39,217 bases of DNA from NCBI RefSeq assembly GCF_000241485.1, contig NZ_JH584241.1:1304908-1344124 (forward strand). Reading direction: 5' to 3'. The notes beneath the pieces are model-generated. The model saw only the letters and a list, made by a program, of their open reading frames with translations, had not been told where the DNA came from and did no database searches. Source of the DNA: Sphingomonas sp. PAMC 26605 (lineage in GTDB: Bacteria > Pseudomonadota > Alphaproteobacteria > Sphingomonadales > Sphingomonadaceae). Below, in pieces: positions 7,977 to 16,658 of this stretch (within the stretch, counting starts at the first letter, position 1; each line of letters begins with the position of its first letter). The position numbers were made by a program, and so were the translations under genes.

Positions 7977-8714
7977 TCACGCCTCCGGCACCGCGACGCG
8001 GTCGATCGCGTGCGCCAATTGTTCGAGCCACAGCTCGGGCCCGTCCTCGACGATCGTCGCGGCGCTTTCGAGCTGGAACGACCCACGCGTCAGGCTCGCA
8101 TCGCCGACCGCGAAGATCTGCCGCGGCAATTTGCCCTCGAGCAGCGCGACATCGTCGGGATGGACATGAAGGATCGCCGATTCGGCAGCATCGCTAAGCA
8201 GATCAACCGCAGTTTCGATCCGGCGTGCCAGCAGGTCGGGCGCGATGCCGACCTCGCCGACGAGTCGCGTCACGAGAAACAACACCGTCTGCCGCAGCCG
8301 CTGCGCCACTGCGTCGCGGTCGATGCGATCGTCGGACTGGAGCGCTTGCGCGAGCGAGGCGAGCAGCGTGCGGTCGCGCTCGCCCGTCACCGCCATCTCG
8401 GCCTGCGCGGCGGCGACGCCTTCGGCATAGCCGGCGGAATGCGCCGCCTCGATCGGGTCGATGAACGGCGTTGCGGCCGCCACCGCCTCGAACGGGTCCC
8501 AGCCCTCGGTCGGGTTGGTGTCGGGATCGGCGGGGGTGAAGTGGCGCGGGCCGGCTTCGCCTGCCGCCTGCGGCGCGAACGAGACGGGGCCGCGCGCGAC
8601 GCGGTCGCGCAGATCGGCGGGCGCGAAGCCCGCGACGCGCGGCGCGAACGCCGCCTTGAGCGCTTCGGCCACGCCCTGGCCGCGCGCGGAAAACCCTGCA
8701 GTGAATTCAGACAT
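7977..8714 (-). CDS. fliH: Flagellar assembly protein FliH
   Basis: FliH binds and restrains the FliI ATPase and docks it at the C ring through FliN. With the start at the ATG 8714 (MSEFTAG), which has GAGGA a few bases upstream and overlaps the fliG stop by 8 nt, the product is 245 residues. The frame stays open for six more codons to 8732, but that start lacks a better ribosome site. Ala/Glu-rich helical sequence in the middle (GYAEGVAAAQAEMAVTGERD) and the C-terminal FliH/HrpE-type domain (VHPDDVALLEGKLP, then SFQLESAATIVEDGPELWLEQL) fit the family. The N-terminal 90 residues are Pro/Ala-rich and variable. Confidence 0.9.
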   Translation of the reverse strand: MSEFTAGFSARGQGVAEALKAAFAPRVAGFAPADLRDRVARGPVSFAPQAAGEAGPRHFTPADPDTNPTEGWDPFEAVAAATPFIDPIEAAHSAGYAEGVAAAQAEMAVTGERDRTLLASLAQALQSDDRIDRDAVAQRLRQTVLFLVTRLVGEVGIAPDLLARRIETAVDLLSDAAESAILHVHPDDVALLEGKLPRQIFAVGDASLTRGSFQLESAATIVEDGPELWLEQLAHAIDRVAVPEA

Positions 8715-9714
8715 AATCGTCCTCGCCCGCACCCATCTGGATCGTGCCGTCCTTGGCGAGATTGCGCGCGATCTGGATGATCACCTTCTGCGCCTCGAGC
8801 ACTTCGCTGAGCTTCATCGGCCCGCGCGCCTCCATCTCGTCGCGGATGCCGTCCGCGGCGCGGCTCGACATGCAGCCGAGGAAGCGGGCGCGGATGCTCT
8901 CGTCGACGCCCTTCAGCGCACGCGTGAGGATGTCGCTGTCGATGTTGCGGATCAGCGTGCCGAGGTTTTTGTCGTCGAGTTCGAGGAGGTTGTCGAACAC
9001 GAACATCGCTTCCTCGATTGCCTTGGCGACGTCGCGGTCGATCTTGAACAGCTTCGGCATGACGCGCAGTTCGGTCGCCTTGCGCCCGCTCGACAGGATC
9101 TTGGCGGCGTCCTTGGTGCCGCCGAGCGTGACCCCGGCCGAGGCCTGAGATGTACCGGTTCGGTTCGCGAGCATCGTCTTGAGTGTCTCGACCGCCTCGG
9201 GGGTGATCGGCCCCAATCGTGCGAGCCGGTGGAGGATGTCGGGCTGGACCGCATCGGGCATCAGCTCGAGCACCTGCGCGCCGACGGTCGGATCGAGGTT
9301 GGCGATCAGCACCGCGGCGATCTGCGGATGCTCCTTTTCGATCATCGCGGCGATCTCGCCGGCGTCGAGCCAGTCGAGCAGGTCGAGCTGGCACGATTCC
9401 TGGGCGGGCACGATCCGCGCGAGCACGCTGTCGGCTTTCTCCTGCCCGAGCGCGCGCGTCATCACCGCTTCGATCCGCGGGCGCGGGTCGAAGCCGATCG
9501 CGGTGCGCTCGCGCGCCTTGCCGACGAAATCGTCGAGCACGCCCTCGACTTCGATCTCGCTGACATCGGCGACGGCGAACATCGCCTTGCCGAGCTGGCG
9601 GACTTCCTCGGGATCGAGCTTCTGCAGGATCGCGGCGGCTTCCTCCTCGCCGACGAGCATCATCAGCACGGCGGCGCGTTCGACGCCGGTATAGACGCGG
9701 GTTGGAGCGTTCAT
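8707..9714 (-). CDS. fliG: Flagellar motor switch protein FliG
   Basis: FliG is the rotor protein that contacts the stator and joins the C ring to the MS ring. The 335 residues show the N-terminal FliF-binding domain (ERAAVLMMLVGEEEAAAILQ), the middle domain with the EHPQ motif (IEKEHPQIAAVLIANLD, about residue 128), a Gly-Gly hinge (TLGGTKDAAKIL) and the C-terminal domain with the charged torque helix region (LKGVDESIRARFLGCMSSRA). The last residues match the typical acidic-hydrophobic tail (MGAGEDDYV). It overlaps fliF by 4 nt (ATGA) and fliH by 8 nt. Confidence 0.97.
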   Translation of the reverse strand: MNAPTRVYTGVERAAVLMMLVGEEEAAAILQKLDPEEVRQLGKAMFAVADVSEIEVEGVLDDFVGKARERTAIGFDPRPRIEAVMTRALGQEKADSVLARIVPAQESCQLDLLDWLDAGEIAAMIEKEHPQIAAVLIANLDPTVGAQVLELMPDAVQPDILHRLARLGPITPEAVETLKTMLANRTGTSQASAGVTLGGTKDAAKILSSGRKATELRVMPKLFKIDRDVAKAIEEAMFVFDNLLELDDKNLGTLIRNIDSDILTRALKGVDESIRARFLGCMSSRAADGIRDEMEARGPMKLSEVLEAQKVIIQIARNLAKDGTIQMGAGEDDYV

Positions 9715-11456
9715 GACTTGATCATGTCCCGTACGGCGAGCGCGGCGCGCGCCGGATTGTCGCGGGTGAAGCCGCGCACCATGCCGATCCGGTCGTCATA
9801 GTTGCGCGCATTTTCGAGCGCGTCGATGCTGACCGGCTGGTCGCTGCGCGGCGGCGGGATCTGGCCGCCTTCATAACCATCGGGCGGGCCGATCTCGCGA
9901 CCGAGCGCGGCGCGCGGCTGGGCGGCGCTGTCGTCGCGCTTCTTGAGCAGCGCCGTCGCGAGCGGGCGGACACCGAGGAACAGCACGAGCAGCGCGATGA
10001 CGAGCGCGGTCACGTTGCGCGCCACCACGGGCAGCCAGCCGGCTTCGTACCACGGCTGCTTGTCGTCGAGCGCGGTCGCGCCGGCGAACTTGCGGCTGAT
10101 CACGGTGACTTGGTCGCCGCGCGGCTGGCTGTAGCCGACCGCGGTCTGGACGAGCTGGGTGATCTGCTGGATCTCGAGCTGGCTGCGCGGTTTGCCCGTT
10201 TCCGGGTCACGCAGCAGCACAGCGACCGAGAGCCGCGTGATCGTGCCGGGTGCGGTGCGGCTGACCGAGACTTCCTTGCCGAGATCGTAAGCGCGCGAAT
10301 ATTGGTCGCTCGCCTTGAGCGCATCGCTGACCGCGCCCGCGGCCGCCGCAACGACCGGACCGGTCGCGCCTGGCGTCGCTGCCACGGGCGTCGCGCCGGG
10401 GGCAGGCGCTGGCGTCGGCTGTGGCGCGCTCAGCGTCGAAGCGGGCGGCGGGGTGTTCGACAGCGCGCCGGGGATGCCGCCGGGGGCCTGCCCTTCCTTG
10501 CCGTTGCCGGTCCACTGGCCCTGTTCGACGCGGAGCACACCCTGCTTGTCGTAGCTTTCCTTGGTCGCCTGCGTTTCGTTGAGGTCGACATCGGCCTGGA
10601 CTTCGGTGGTGAAATTGCCCGCGCCGATCAGCGGCGTGAGCATCTGCACGACCTGCGCGCGATATTTCTCCTCGATGCGGCGCTGGAACGCGACACGCTC
10701 GTCGCTCGCCGCGCCGAGTGCGCTCTGGTTGGCGCCCTTGGTCAGCAGGCCGCCCATCTGGTCGACGATCGTCACGCCTTCGGGCTTCATCCCCGGCACC
10801 GACGACGCGACGAGGTTGATGATCGACGACACCTGCGCGTCGCCGAGCGTGCGGCCCGGCTGGAGTTTGACGATGACCGAGGCCGAAGGCGCTGCCGAAT
10901 CGCGCACGAACACCGATTGTTCGGGCGTGGCGAGATGGACGCGCGCTTCGGCGACCGCGTCGATCTCCTGGATCGACCGAGCGAGTTCGGTCTCGCGTGC
11001 CTGGCGGAGGCGTTCGCCTTCGACCGCACGTGAGACACCCATCGGGAGATTGTCGAGGATCGCGTAGCCGCCGGGTGCCGCCTTGGGCAGCCCTTGTCCG
11101 GCGAGCAGGATGCGCGCGCGCGAATAATCGTCCTCGTTGACCGTCAGCGATCCGGTCGCCGCGTCGATCTTCGAAGTGATGTTGGCGGCCTGCAGCGCGG
11201 TCGTCACCGAAGCCTTGTCGGCGTCGGCGAGGCCGGCGAACAGCACCTTCTGGTTGGGGCTGGCCAGCATCATCCAGGCGAGTGCTGCCGCGCCGATCAG
11301 GCCGATCAGCAACGCCATCGGCAGGCTGCGGCGCACCGCGGGCTGCGCGAGCAGGCCCTGGAGCTGGTTGAGCGGGTTGGCGAAGCGTTCGGGCACCATT
11401 GCGGCGAGCCCGGAGCCAGTCGACCCTTGCGGAGCGGGAGTGAGAGCGTTGCTCAT
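9711..11456 (-). CDS. fliF: Flagellar MS-ring protein FliF
   Basis: FliF forms the MS ring in the inner membrane, the base on which the motor and export gate assemble. The 581 residues include a first membrane segment at about 46-66, the YscJ/FliF ring-building domain with QKVLFAGLADADKASVTTAL and the LARSIQEIDAVAEARVHLA stretch, and the MS-ring C-terminal domain. A Pro/Ala-rich linker follows (about residues 330-375). A second membrane segment (about 475-500) and a cytoplasmic FliG-binding tail with NYDDRIGMVRGFTRDNPARA complete it. It begins 3 nt after fliE and overlaps fliG by 4 nt. Confidence 0.97.
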   Translation of the reverse strand: MSNALTPAPQGSTGSGLAAMVPERFANPLNQLQGLLAQPAVRRSLPMALLIGLIGAAALAWMMLASPNQKVLFAGLADADKASVTTALQAANITSKIDAATGSLTVNEDDYSRARILLAGQGLPKAAPGGYAILDNLPMGVSRAVEGERLRQARETELARSIQEIDAVAEARVHLATPEQSVFVRDSAAPSASVIVKLQPGRTLGDAQVSSIINLVASSVPGMKPEGVTIVDQMGGLLTKGANQSALGAASDERVAFQRRIEEKYRAQVVQMLTPLIGAGNFTTEVQADVDLNETQATKESYDKQGVLRVEQGQWTGNGKEGQAPGGIPGALSNTPPPASTLSAPQPTPAPAPGATPVAATPGATGPVVAAAAGAVSDALKASDQYSRAYDLGKEVSVSRTAPGTITRLSVAVLLRDPETGKPRSQLEIQQITQLVQTAVGYSQPRGDQVTVISRKFAGATALDDKQPWYEAGWLPVVARNVTALVIALLVLFLGVRPLATALLKKRDDSAAQPRAALGREIGPPDGYEGGQIPPPRSDQPVSIDALENARNYDDRIGMVRGFTRDNPARAALAVRDMIKS

Positions 11457-11459
11457 CGA

Positions 11460-11819
11460 TTATACCGGCATGCTCATGATGTCCTTGTAGGCGGACAGGA
11501 GTTTGTTGCGGACTTGCAGCGTCGCCTCGAAACCGACCGAGGCCTGCTGGCGCGCGAGCATCACCTTGGCGATGTCGATCGTCTCGCCACGCTCATAGGC
11601 TTCCGACAGCTTGCCGGCTTCGACCTGGCCCTGGTTGACGCTCTTCAGCGCGTCTTCCATCGTCGAGGCGAAGCTCGTGGGCTTGGCGTCGGTCGTAGGC
11701 GCGGCGGGGCTCGACGTCCCGGCGCGCGCGAGCGCCTGGTTGCGTTCGAGGATCTGCGCACGCAGCGCCATCACCCGATCGACGCCCATCGCGCCACCGC
11801 CGATTGCGTCGATGCTCAT
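11460..11819 (-). CDS. fliE: Flagellar hook-basal body protein FliE
   Basis: FliE connects the MS ring to the rod and is among the first substrates exported. The 119 residues have the family core in the second half: SFASTMEDALKSVNQGQVEA, YERGETIDIAKVMLARQQAS and VGFEATLQVRNKLLSAYKDI, ending MSMPV. Its ATG overlaps the stop of the upstream activator gene by 4 nt (ATGA), so the activator and the structural operon appear to be one transcription and translation unit. Size and sequence are normal. Confidence 0.95.
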   Translation of the reverse strand: MSIDAIGGGAMGVDRVMALRAQILERNQALARAGTSSPAAPTTDAKPTSFASTMEDALKSVNQGQVEAGKLSEAYERGETIDIAKVMLARQQASVGFEATLQVRNKLLSAYKDIMSMPV

Positions 11820-13108
11820 GCGACACCCACGGCGTACTGGGCGACCCGGCCAACGGCGGAGACGATGTCGTCACCTTGTTCGCGCGCCTTGGCGAGGCGG
11901 TAGCGCAGCGTGCGTTCCGAAATGCCGAGCCGCCGCGCGGTCTCGATCCGGCTGCCGTTGCAGGCGGCGAGCGTTTCGCGGATCGCCTGGAATTCGTGCA
12001 TCTGGACGATGTTGCCGAGCGTGGCGGGTTGCGCGGGCTCGTCGTTCGCGGCGCTCGCTGCGCGCGCGCTCGGGCGGTCGAACACGATATGCTCGGCCGA
12101 GATCGTGTCGCCGCCGGCGAACAGCAGCGCGCGCTGGACGACGTTCTCGAGCTCGCGGACATTGCCCGGCCAGTCGTGGCGCAGCAGCAGGTCGATCGCC
12201 GACAAATCGGGCCAGGGGATGGTCTGGCGGTTGCCGGCGTGGCGCAGGATCAGCGTCGCGGCGAGCGCGGGAATGTCCTGCGGACGCTCGGCGAGCAGCT
12301 TGGTCGTCAGCGGGAAGACCGAGAGGCGGTAGTAAAGATCGGCGCGGAAGCGGCCCGCGGCGACTTCGTCCTGCAGGTCGCGGTTGGCGCAGGCGATGAC
12401 GCGCACGTCGATCGGCTGCGGCGTGGTCGCGCCGATCGGGACGATCTCGCGCTCCTGCAGCGCGCGGAGCAGCTTGGCCTGAAGCTGGAGCGGCAGCTCG
12501 GCGACTTCGTCGAGCAGCAGCGTGCCGCCATGTGCCGCGCGGAAGAAGCCTTCGCCGCCGGCCGAGGCGCCGGTGAAGGCGCCCTTCTGGTGGCCGAACA
12601 ACAGCGCCTCGAGCATCGTCTCGGGAAGCGCCGCGCAATTGATCGCAATGAACGGGCCGGCGGCGCGCGACGACTTCAGGTGGATCGACCGCGCGAGCAC
12701 TTCCTTGCCGGTCCCGGTCGGGCCGTTGATCAGCACGGTAATGTCGGCCGCGGCGACGCGCTCGGCGAGCGCGTGGAGTGCGAGGCTTTCGGGATCGGCT
12801 GCAGTCGGCATTTCGGGTTCGGCGAGCAGCGCGCGGACGAAGCCCGCGCCGACTGCGGCATCGGCGCTTTCGAATGCGACCCGCGCCGGGCCACCGTCGT
12901 GCGACGGAATGATGTAGCGCCCTTCGCTGGCGAGCACGACGGTGCGTGCGGCGGCGGGCGGGGTCTCGCCCTCGGCGACGAGGAACAGCGCGTCGCGTGG
13001 CGCCTTGCCGTCTTGGAAGGCGCCGATCGCAAAGCCCTGCGCGCGCAGGGCGGAGACCAGCGGGTAGTGCTGGCGAAGGATCGCGGCTGACGGAACGATG
13101 GATCGCAT
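11816..13108 (-). CDS. Sigma54-dependent flagellar activator (FlbD/FleQ-like)
   Basis: A bacterial enhancer-binding protein that should activate RNA polymerase with sigma54. With the ATG at 13108 (an AAGGGGG lies a few bases upstream) it has 430 residues. The AAA+ domain carries Walker A GPTGTGKE (129-136), the sigma54-contact loop GAFTGA (176-181), Walker B GTLLLDE (195-201) and the FRADLYYRL region. A Fis-type helix-turn-helix lies at about 383-406 ([20 protein letters not shown]). The N-terminal 100 residues are receiver-sized but show no convincing phosphorylatable Asp pocket, as in FleQ or FlbD-type flagellar activators. It heads the fli operon. Which of the flagellar activator names fits best cannot be settled by eye. 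Confidence 0.9.
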   Translation of the reverse strand: MRSIVPSAAILRQHYPLVSALRAQGFAIGAFQDGKAPRDALFLVAEGETPPAAARTVVLASEGRYIIPSHDGGPARVAFESADAAVGAGFVRALLAEPEMPTAADPESLALHALAERVAAADITVLINGPTGTGKEVLARSIHLKSSRAAGPFIAINCAALPETMLEALLFGHQKGAFTGASAGGEGFFRAAHGGTLLLDEVAELPLQLQAKLLRALQEREIVPIGATTPQPIDVRVIACANRDLQDEVAAGRFRADLYYRLSVFPLTTKLLAERPQDIPALAATLILRHAGNRQTIPWPDLSAIDLLLRHDWPGNVRELENVVQRALLFAGGDTISAEHIVFDRPSARAASAANDEPAQPATLGNIVQMHEFQAIRETLAACNGSRIETARRLGISERTLRYRLAKAREQGDDIVSAVGRVAQYAVGVA

Positions 13109-13170
13109 GAAGGGCCCCCTTGAACGAGCCTTGCAATGCCGCAGTTTTGGTAAACGAGTGGTTAAGGATA

Positions 13171-13185
13171 TTGCCGGGGCGGCAA
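13171..13185. promoter_or_regulatory. Candidate operator: TTGCC inverted repeat in divergent region
   Basis: The 248-nt space between the activator gene and the divergent flagellin gene holds a perfect inverted repeat TTGCC-GGGGC-GGCAA at 13171-13185. Two more TTGCCG copies lie at 13197-13202 and 13208-13213. A 16-nt element at 13198-13213 read on the minus strand (CGGCAATCTCACGGCA) has GG and GC at sigma54 -24/-12 spacing but misses the TT of the -12 box. These could be binding sites for the neighbouring activator; the assignment is inference from position and symmetry. Confidence 0.35.
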
Positions 13186-13356
13186 AGTCTGACCGGTTGC
13201 CGTGAGATTGCCGGTAAACCTGCCTAAAATTGGCAAAAATGCATCGGCTCTGCAAAAGTGCTTAATCGCGCGTGGCTCCGGTCGTTAGCACTGTTGGCGG
13301 CTCGGCTCTCCGATGGGGGACGGCGGGATTGCCGACCCACGATGGAGATTCTCACC

Positions 13357-14223
13357 ATGACCGTTATCGGAACCAACGTCGCCGCGCTCAAGGCGAGCAA
13401 CGCGTCGAACGCGGCGAGCTCGGCGCTCGCCACCAGCATCGAGCGCCTGTCGACCGGCAAGCGCATCAACTCGGCCAAGGACGACGCCGCCGGTCTGGCG
13501 ATCGCGTCGTCGCTGACCTCGCAGATCAAGGGCCAGAACCAGGCGATCCGCAACGCCAATGACGGCATCGCGCTCGCGCAGACCGCCGACGGCGCGCTCG
13601 GCGAAGCGACCAACATCCTGCAGCGTATCCGCGAGCTCGCGGTGCAGTCGGCTTCGGGAACGTACAGCGGTGACGGCACCGCCGGCGACGATCGTTCGAA
13701 CCTGCAGACCGAAGTCACCGAACTGACCAAGCAGCTCGGCGACATCGTGCGGACCTCGAACTTCAACAACGTCTCGCTGTTCAGCGCGGCGGCCGGTGGC
13801 AACAGTGTCAAGATCCAGACCGGGTCGTCCTCGACCGATCAGGTCACGCTCAACATTTCGCAGCTCGATCTCAGCGACGTGTCCGGCACCTATGCCGCTG
13901 CGACTAAGACGTATACCGGCGGTCTGACGATCACGAGCGCTGACGACGCGACGGCAGCTCTGGATACGCTCGACACGGCGCTCAAGGCGGTCAATACGAC
14001 GCGTGCGTCGATCGGCGCAGGCGAAAGCCGTCTGAGCTCGGTCGTCAACACGCTGACCTCGAACGTCGCCAATTTGACCGACGCGAAGAGCCGGATCGAA
14101 GACGTCGACTTCTCGACCGAGACGACCAACCTCGCCAAGGCGCAGATCCTCAGCCAGGCCTCCACCGCGCTGCTCGCCCAGGCGAACCAGTCGCAGCAGG
14201 GCGTGCTCAAGCTGCTCGGCTAA
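13357..14223 (+). CDS. fliC: Flagellin
   Basis: Flagellin is the subunit of the external filament, exported through the apparatus encoded upstream. The 288 residues show both conserved ends: N-terminal [14 protein letters not shown] and [20 protein letters not shown], and C-terminal [20 protein letters not shown] followed by [20 protein letters not shown]. The middle is short, so it is essentially D0/D1 with little surface-exposed D2/D3, common in alphaproteobacteria. The ATG at 13357 follows GGAG by about 9 nt; the frame is open further upstream, but the family always begins near here. It is divergent from the fli operon and followed by two hairpins. Confidence 0.96.
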   Translation: MTVIGTNVAALKASNASNAASSALATSIERLSTGKRINSAKDDAAGLAIASSLTSQIKGQNQAIRNANDGIALAQTADGALGEATNILQRIRELAVQSASGTYSGDGTAGDDRSNLQTEVTELTKQLGDIVRTSNFNNVSLFSAAAGGNSVKIQTGSSSTDQVTLNISQLDLSDVSGTYAAATKTYTGGLTITSADDATAALDTLDTALKAVNTTRASIGAGESRLSSVVNTLTSNVANLTDAKSRIEDVDFSTETTNLAKAQILSQASTALLAQANQSQQGVLKLLG

Positions 14224-14241
14224 TCGGCCTCGGTCCCGGCA

Positions 14242-14267
14242 CCCGACCCCCCATAACGGGTGTCGGG
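14242..14267 (+). terminator. Hairpin after flagellin
   Basis: CCCGAC and GTCGGG pair, followed after one mismatch by CCC/GGG, closing a CATAAC loop. It lies 19 nt after the flagellin stop. No T-run follows, so it may be an mRNA-stabilising hairpin or a first, weaker terminator. Confidence 0.5.
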
Positions 14268-14310
14268 CCCGATCGGGTGATCCGGCCGCCCACGCGCCCG
14301 ATCCCCTGCA

Positions 14311-14346
14311 AAGACCCCGGTTCCCGTCATGGGAGCCGGGGTTTCT
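14311..14346 (+). terminator. Intrinsic terminator of the flagellin gene
   Basis: A 12-bp stem ACCCCGGTTCCC / GGGAGCCGGGGT (one G-T pair) with loop GTCAT is followed by TTTCT. Strong GC stem, short loop and following pyrimidine run fit a rho-independent terminator for the highly expressed flagellin transcript. Confidence 0.8.
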
Positions 14347-14762
14347 GCATTGTCGCGACCGCGGTGGGCAGCGCGCGGGCCCGGCGCCCCGGGGTCGGCA
14401 ACATCGTCGCATGGCGCGAGACGTATGGCGATGCGCCGATCCGGGCGTGTCGCGCCTTCCAACGGCTCTGTGAGGGTCGGGCGCAAGCCGTGTCCACGCC
14501 GCGGACGAATCGTCTTGCGGCGCGAGCCTGTGAAGTCCGGCGATAACGAGGGCGCGTAGCAGTGTACCGACGATCCGCTGTCCGTCGAGATCTTGCCGAG
14601 GACGATCAAAGCCCGCGCGCAGGGTCGGAGAGCGCCCGTTGCGCAAGTGGCGGTGGGCGAGTCGGTTCAGCAGCGCCCGGTAGCTGGACCTGGCCGTTTC
14701 ACCCTGCTCGATCGGGTCCCTAGCCGAGCGCTTGACTGCCGGTTGAGACCCCGGGGGCGGCT
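14347..14762. other. Intergenic, no gene seen
   Basis: About 416 GC-rich bases between the flagellin terminator and the 3' end of the hydroxylase gene. Short open frames exist on both strands, but none has a recognisable product, ribosome site or codon pattern. No tRNA or repeat was recognised. Confidence 0.5.
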
Positions 14763-15395
14763 TTAGCGGCGCTTGGTGGCGACCTCGGTCCCGAAGACGC
14801 GATCCCAGAAGATCGCGGTGATCGAGAAATTGCCTTCCTCTTGCGCATAATGGTGGCGGATATGGTGGCGCTTCAACCGTCCGAGCAGGCCATGGCGCAG
14901 CGGGAATTGGTGGACCGCGTAATGAACGCTGTCATAGATCACATAGCCGATGCCGAAGCCGATGAAGATCGTCGAACCGATCGCTCCGGCAGCGACATAC
15001 AGAACCAGCCAGACGGTTCCGCAGATCGCGACGCTGACGAGCGGTGGCATGATGTTGCGCATCGCGTCGTTGGGCTGCGTATGGTGGTTGCCGTGCGACA
15101 GGAAGAGGAAGGCGCGGCCGAGGTTCGAGGTCAGCTTCATATGAAACACGAAGCGGTGCATCGCATATTCGAACAGCGACCATAAGAAGAGGCCGAACAG
15201 GACAAGGCCGACCGATTCGACGAGCGTCGCCGCACCCCAGCTCGCATAGACCGCCAGCGCGAGCATCGCCGCCCAGGTCAGCACGAACGCGACTGGCGAC
15301 ACCATCGTCGTGCGCTCGAGAACGTCGTTGCGGAACAGCCGGATCCGCTGTTCCTGCACGCTCGGCCTCTTCTGTCGCGTATCGGTGATCGGCAT
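14763..15395 (-). CDS. Membrane fatty-acid hydroxylase (sterol desaturase superfamily)
   Basis: A di-iron integral-membrane oxygenase of the fatty acid hydroxylase superfamily. The 210 residues contain hydrophobic segments near 33-52, 58-76, 113-155 and the full set of histidine boxes: HRFVFH (80-85), HGNHH (101-105), HYAVH (158-162) and HHIRHH (177-182). This arrangement, with the late HHxxHH box, resembles the fatty-acid 2-hydroxylase (Scs7/FA2H) branch as well as carotenoid hydroxylases. In a sphingomonad, a likely job is making the 2-hydroxy fatty acid of glycosphingolipids; that is inference. It stands alone, with 176 nt before the next gene upstream. Confidence 0.85.
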   Translation of the reverse strand: MPITDTRQKRPSVQEQRIRLFRNDVLERTTMVSPVAFVLTWAAMLALAVYASWGAATLVESVGLVLFGLFLWSLFEYAMHRFVFHMKLTSNLGRAFLFLSHGNHHTQPNDAMRNIMPPLVSVAICGTVWLVLYVAAGAIGSTIFIGFGIGYVIYDSVHYAVHQFPLRHGLLGRLKRHHIRHHYAQEEGNFSITAIFWDRVFGTEVATKRR

Positions 15396-15572
15396 GGGGA
15401 TCCTAGGCCAGGTTGCTCAACGCGTTTTAGCTGCGGTGCAGCGAAGCTGGTACACCGAGCGCAAGACGGGATCAATTCGCAATAGCGCAATTCGAGATAA
15501 CAAGAACGCAATTTCAAAGAGGATCCGTCAGACGGGGAAACGGTTCGAGCCATGATGAGCAGCAAAAGGGCG

Positions 15573-16640
15573 CTATGGACGTGTGCGCAAGGCTGCAAGC
15601 GGCCGCCACCAATCCTCGTGCGCCAGATACCAAGCCAGCGTTTCAGCGAACCCGCCCGCAAAATCGCGCGCGGGGGCGTATCCGAGCTCGGCGCGGATCT
15701 TGCCCTCGTCGATCGCATAGCGGCGATCATGCCCCTTCCGGTCTTCGACATACGTCTTCAACTCGGCGGTGGGGCGCCCGCGCGCGGCCGGAGCGGCGGG
15801 AAAGCGGCGCGCGAGGGGCGGATCGCTCGCAAACGCCGCGTCGATCCCGCGGCAGATTTCGTCGACCACCGCGTGGTTGGGCAATTCCTGCCCGCCGCCG
15901 ATATTGTAGGTTTCGCCGACGCGCCCGCCGCGCAGGACGAGCTCGATCCCGCGACAATGGTCGGCGACGTGCAGCCAGTCGCGCACGTTGTTGCCATCGC
16001 CATAGATTGGCAAGCACCGGCCGGACAGAGCGTTGAGGATGAACAGCGGGATGAGCTTCTCGGGGTATTGGAACGGCCCGTAATTGTTCGAGCAATTGCT
16101 CGTCGTCGTCTCGAGCCCATAGGTGTGATGATAAGCGCGGACGAGGTGATCTGCACTTGCCTTCGACGCCGAATAGGGCGAATTCGGCGCGTAGGCCGTC
16201 GTCTCGGTAAAGGCGGGGTCGTCGGGGCCGAGCGAGCCATAGACCTCGTCGGTCGAGACATGGTGAAAGCGATGCGGCCTGCCGCTCCCGCGATCGAGCC
16301 ACGCGGCCTTCGCCGCGGCGAGCAGGCTGTGCGTGCCGACGACGTTGGTGGTGACGAACGCATCGGGGCCGGTGATCGAGCGATCGACATGGCTCTCCGC
16401 GGCGAAATGGACGATCGTGTCGATACGGTGATCGGCGATCGTGCGCGAGACCAGCGCGGTGTCGCAGATATCCCCGACGATCAGCTCGACACCCGCGAGC
16501 CCGTCGAGATTGGCGCGATTGCCGGCATAGGTCAGCGCGTCGAGGACGACGATCGAATCATCGGGCGCCACCGCGCGCCAGTGATGGACGAAGTTCGCGC
16601 CGATAAAGCCCGCGCCGCCGGTCACGATCAGATTAGCCAT
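15573..16640 (-). CDS. rfbB: dTDP-glucose 4,6-dehydratase
   Basis: Converts dTDP-glucose to dTDP-4-keto-6-deoxyglucose, the second step towards dTDP-L-rhamnose and other deoxysugars. The 355 residues have the NAD-binding GGAGFIG (8-14), the catalytic STDEVYG (T130, D131, E132) and YSASK (Y156, K160), plus NNYGPFQYPEKLIPLFI and GDGNNVRDWLHVADHC, diagnostic for RmlB/RfbB. It is 18 nt downstream of rfbA in the same operon. Genes rmlC and rmlD, needed to finish L-rhamnose, are not in this window. Confidence 0.97.
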   Translation of the reverse strand: MANLIVTGGAGFIGANFVHHWRAVAPDDSIVVLDALTYAGNRANLDGLAGVELIVGDICDTALVSRTIADHRIDTIVHFAAESHVDRSITGPDAFVTTNVVGTHSLLAAAKAAWLDRGSGRPHRFHHVSTDEVYGSLGPDDPAFTETTAYAPNSPYSASKASADHLVRAYHHTYGLETTTSNCSNNYGPFQYPEKLIPLFILNALSGRCLPIYGDGNNVRDWLHVADHCRGIELVLRGGRVGETYNIGGGQELPNHAVVDEICRGIDAAFASDPPLARRFPAAPAARGRPTAELKTYVEDRKGHDRRYAIDEGKIRAELGYAPARDFAGGFAETLAWYLAHEDWWRPLAALRTRP

Positions 16641-16658
16641 GGTTCGTGCCCGCCGCGA

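Noticed and set aside
7850..8086. Upstream extension of the fliI frame (79 extra codons)
   Set aside because: It runs through the inverted repeat and the 3' end of fliH in another frame, and FliI has its usual size from the internal ATG.
13223..13250. Possible sigma28 flagellin promoter starting at TAAA
   Set aside because: The -10 region (TCGGCTCT) does not match GCCGATAA well enough to claim.
13285..14646. Long minus-strand frame antisense to flagellin (about 450 codons)
   Set aside because: A shadow of the GC-rich flagellin gene; no domain, no ribosome site, and the plus-strand product is unmistakable.
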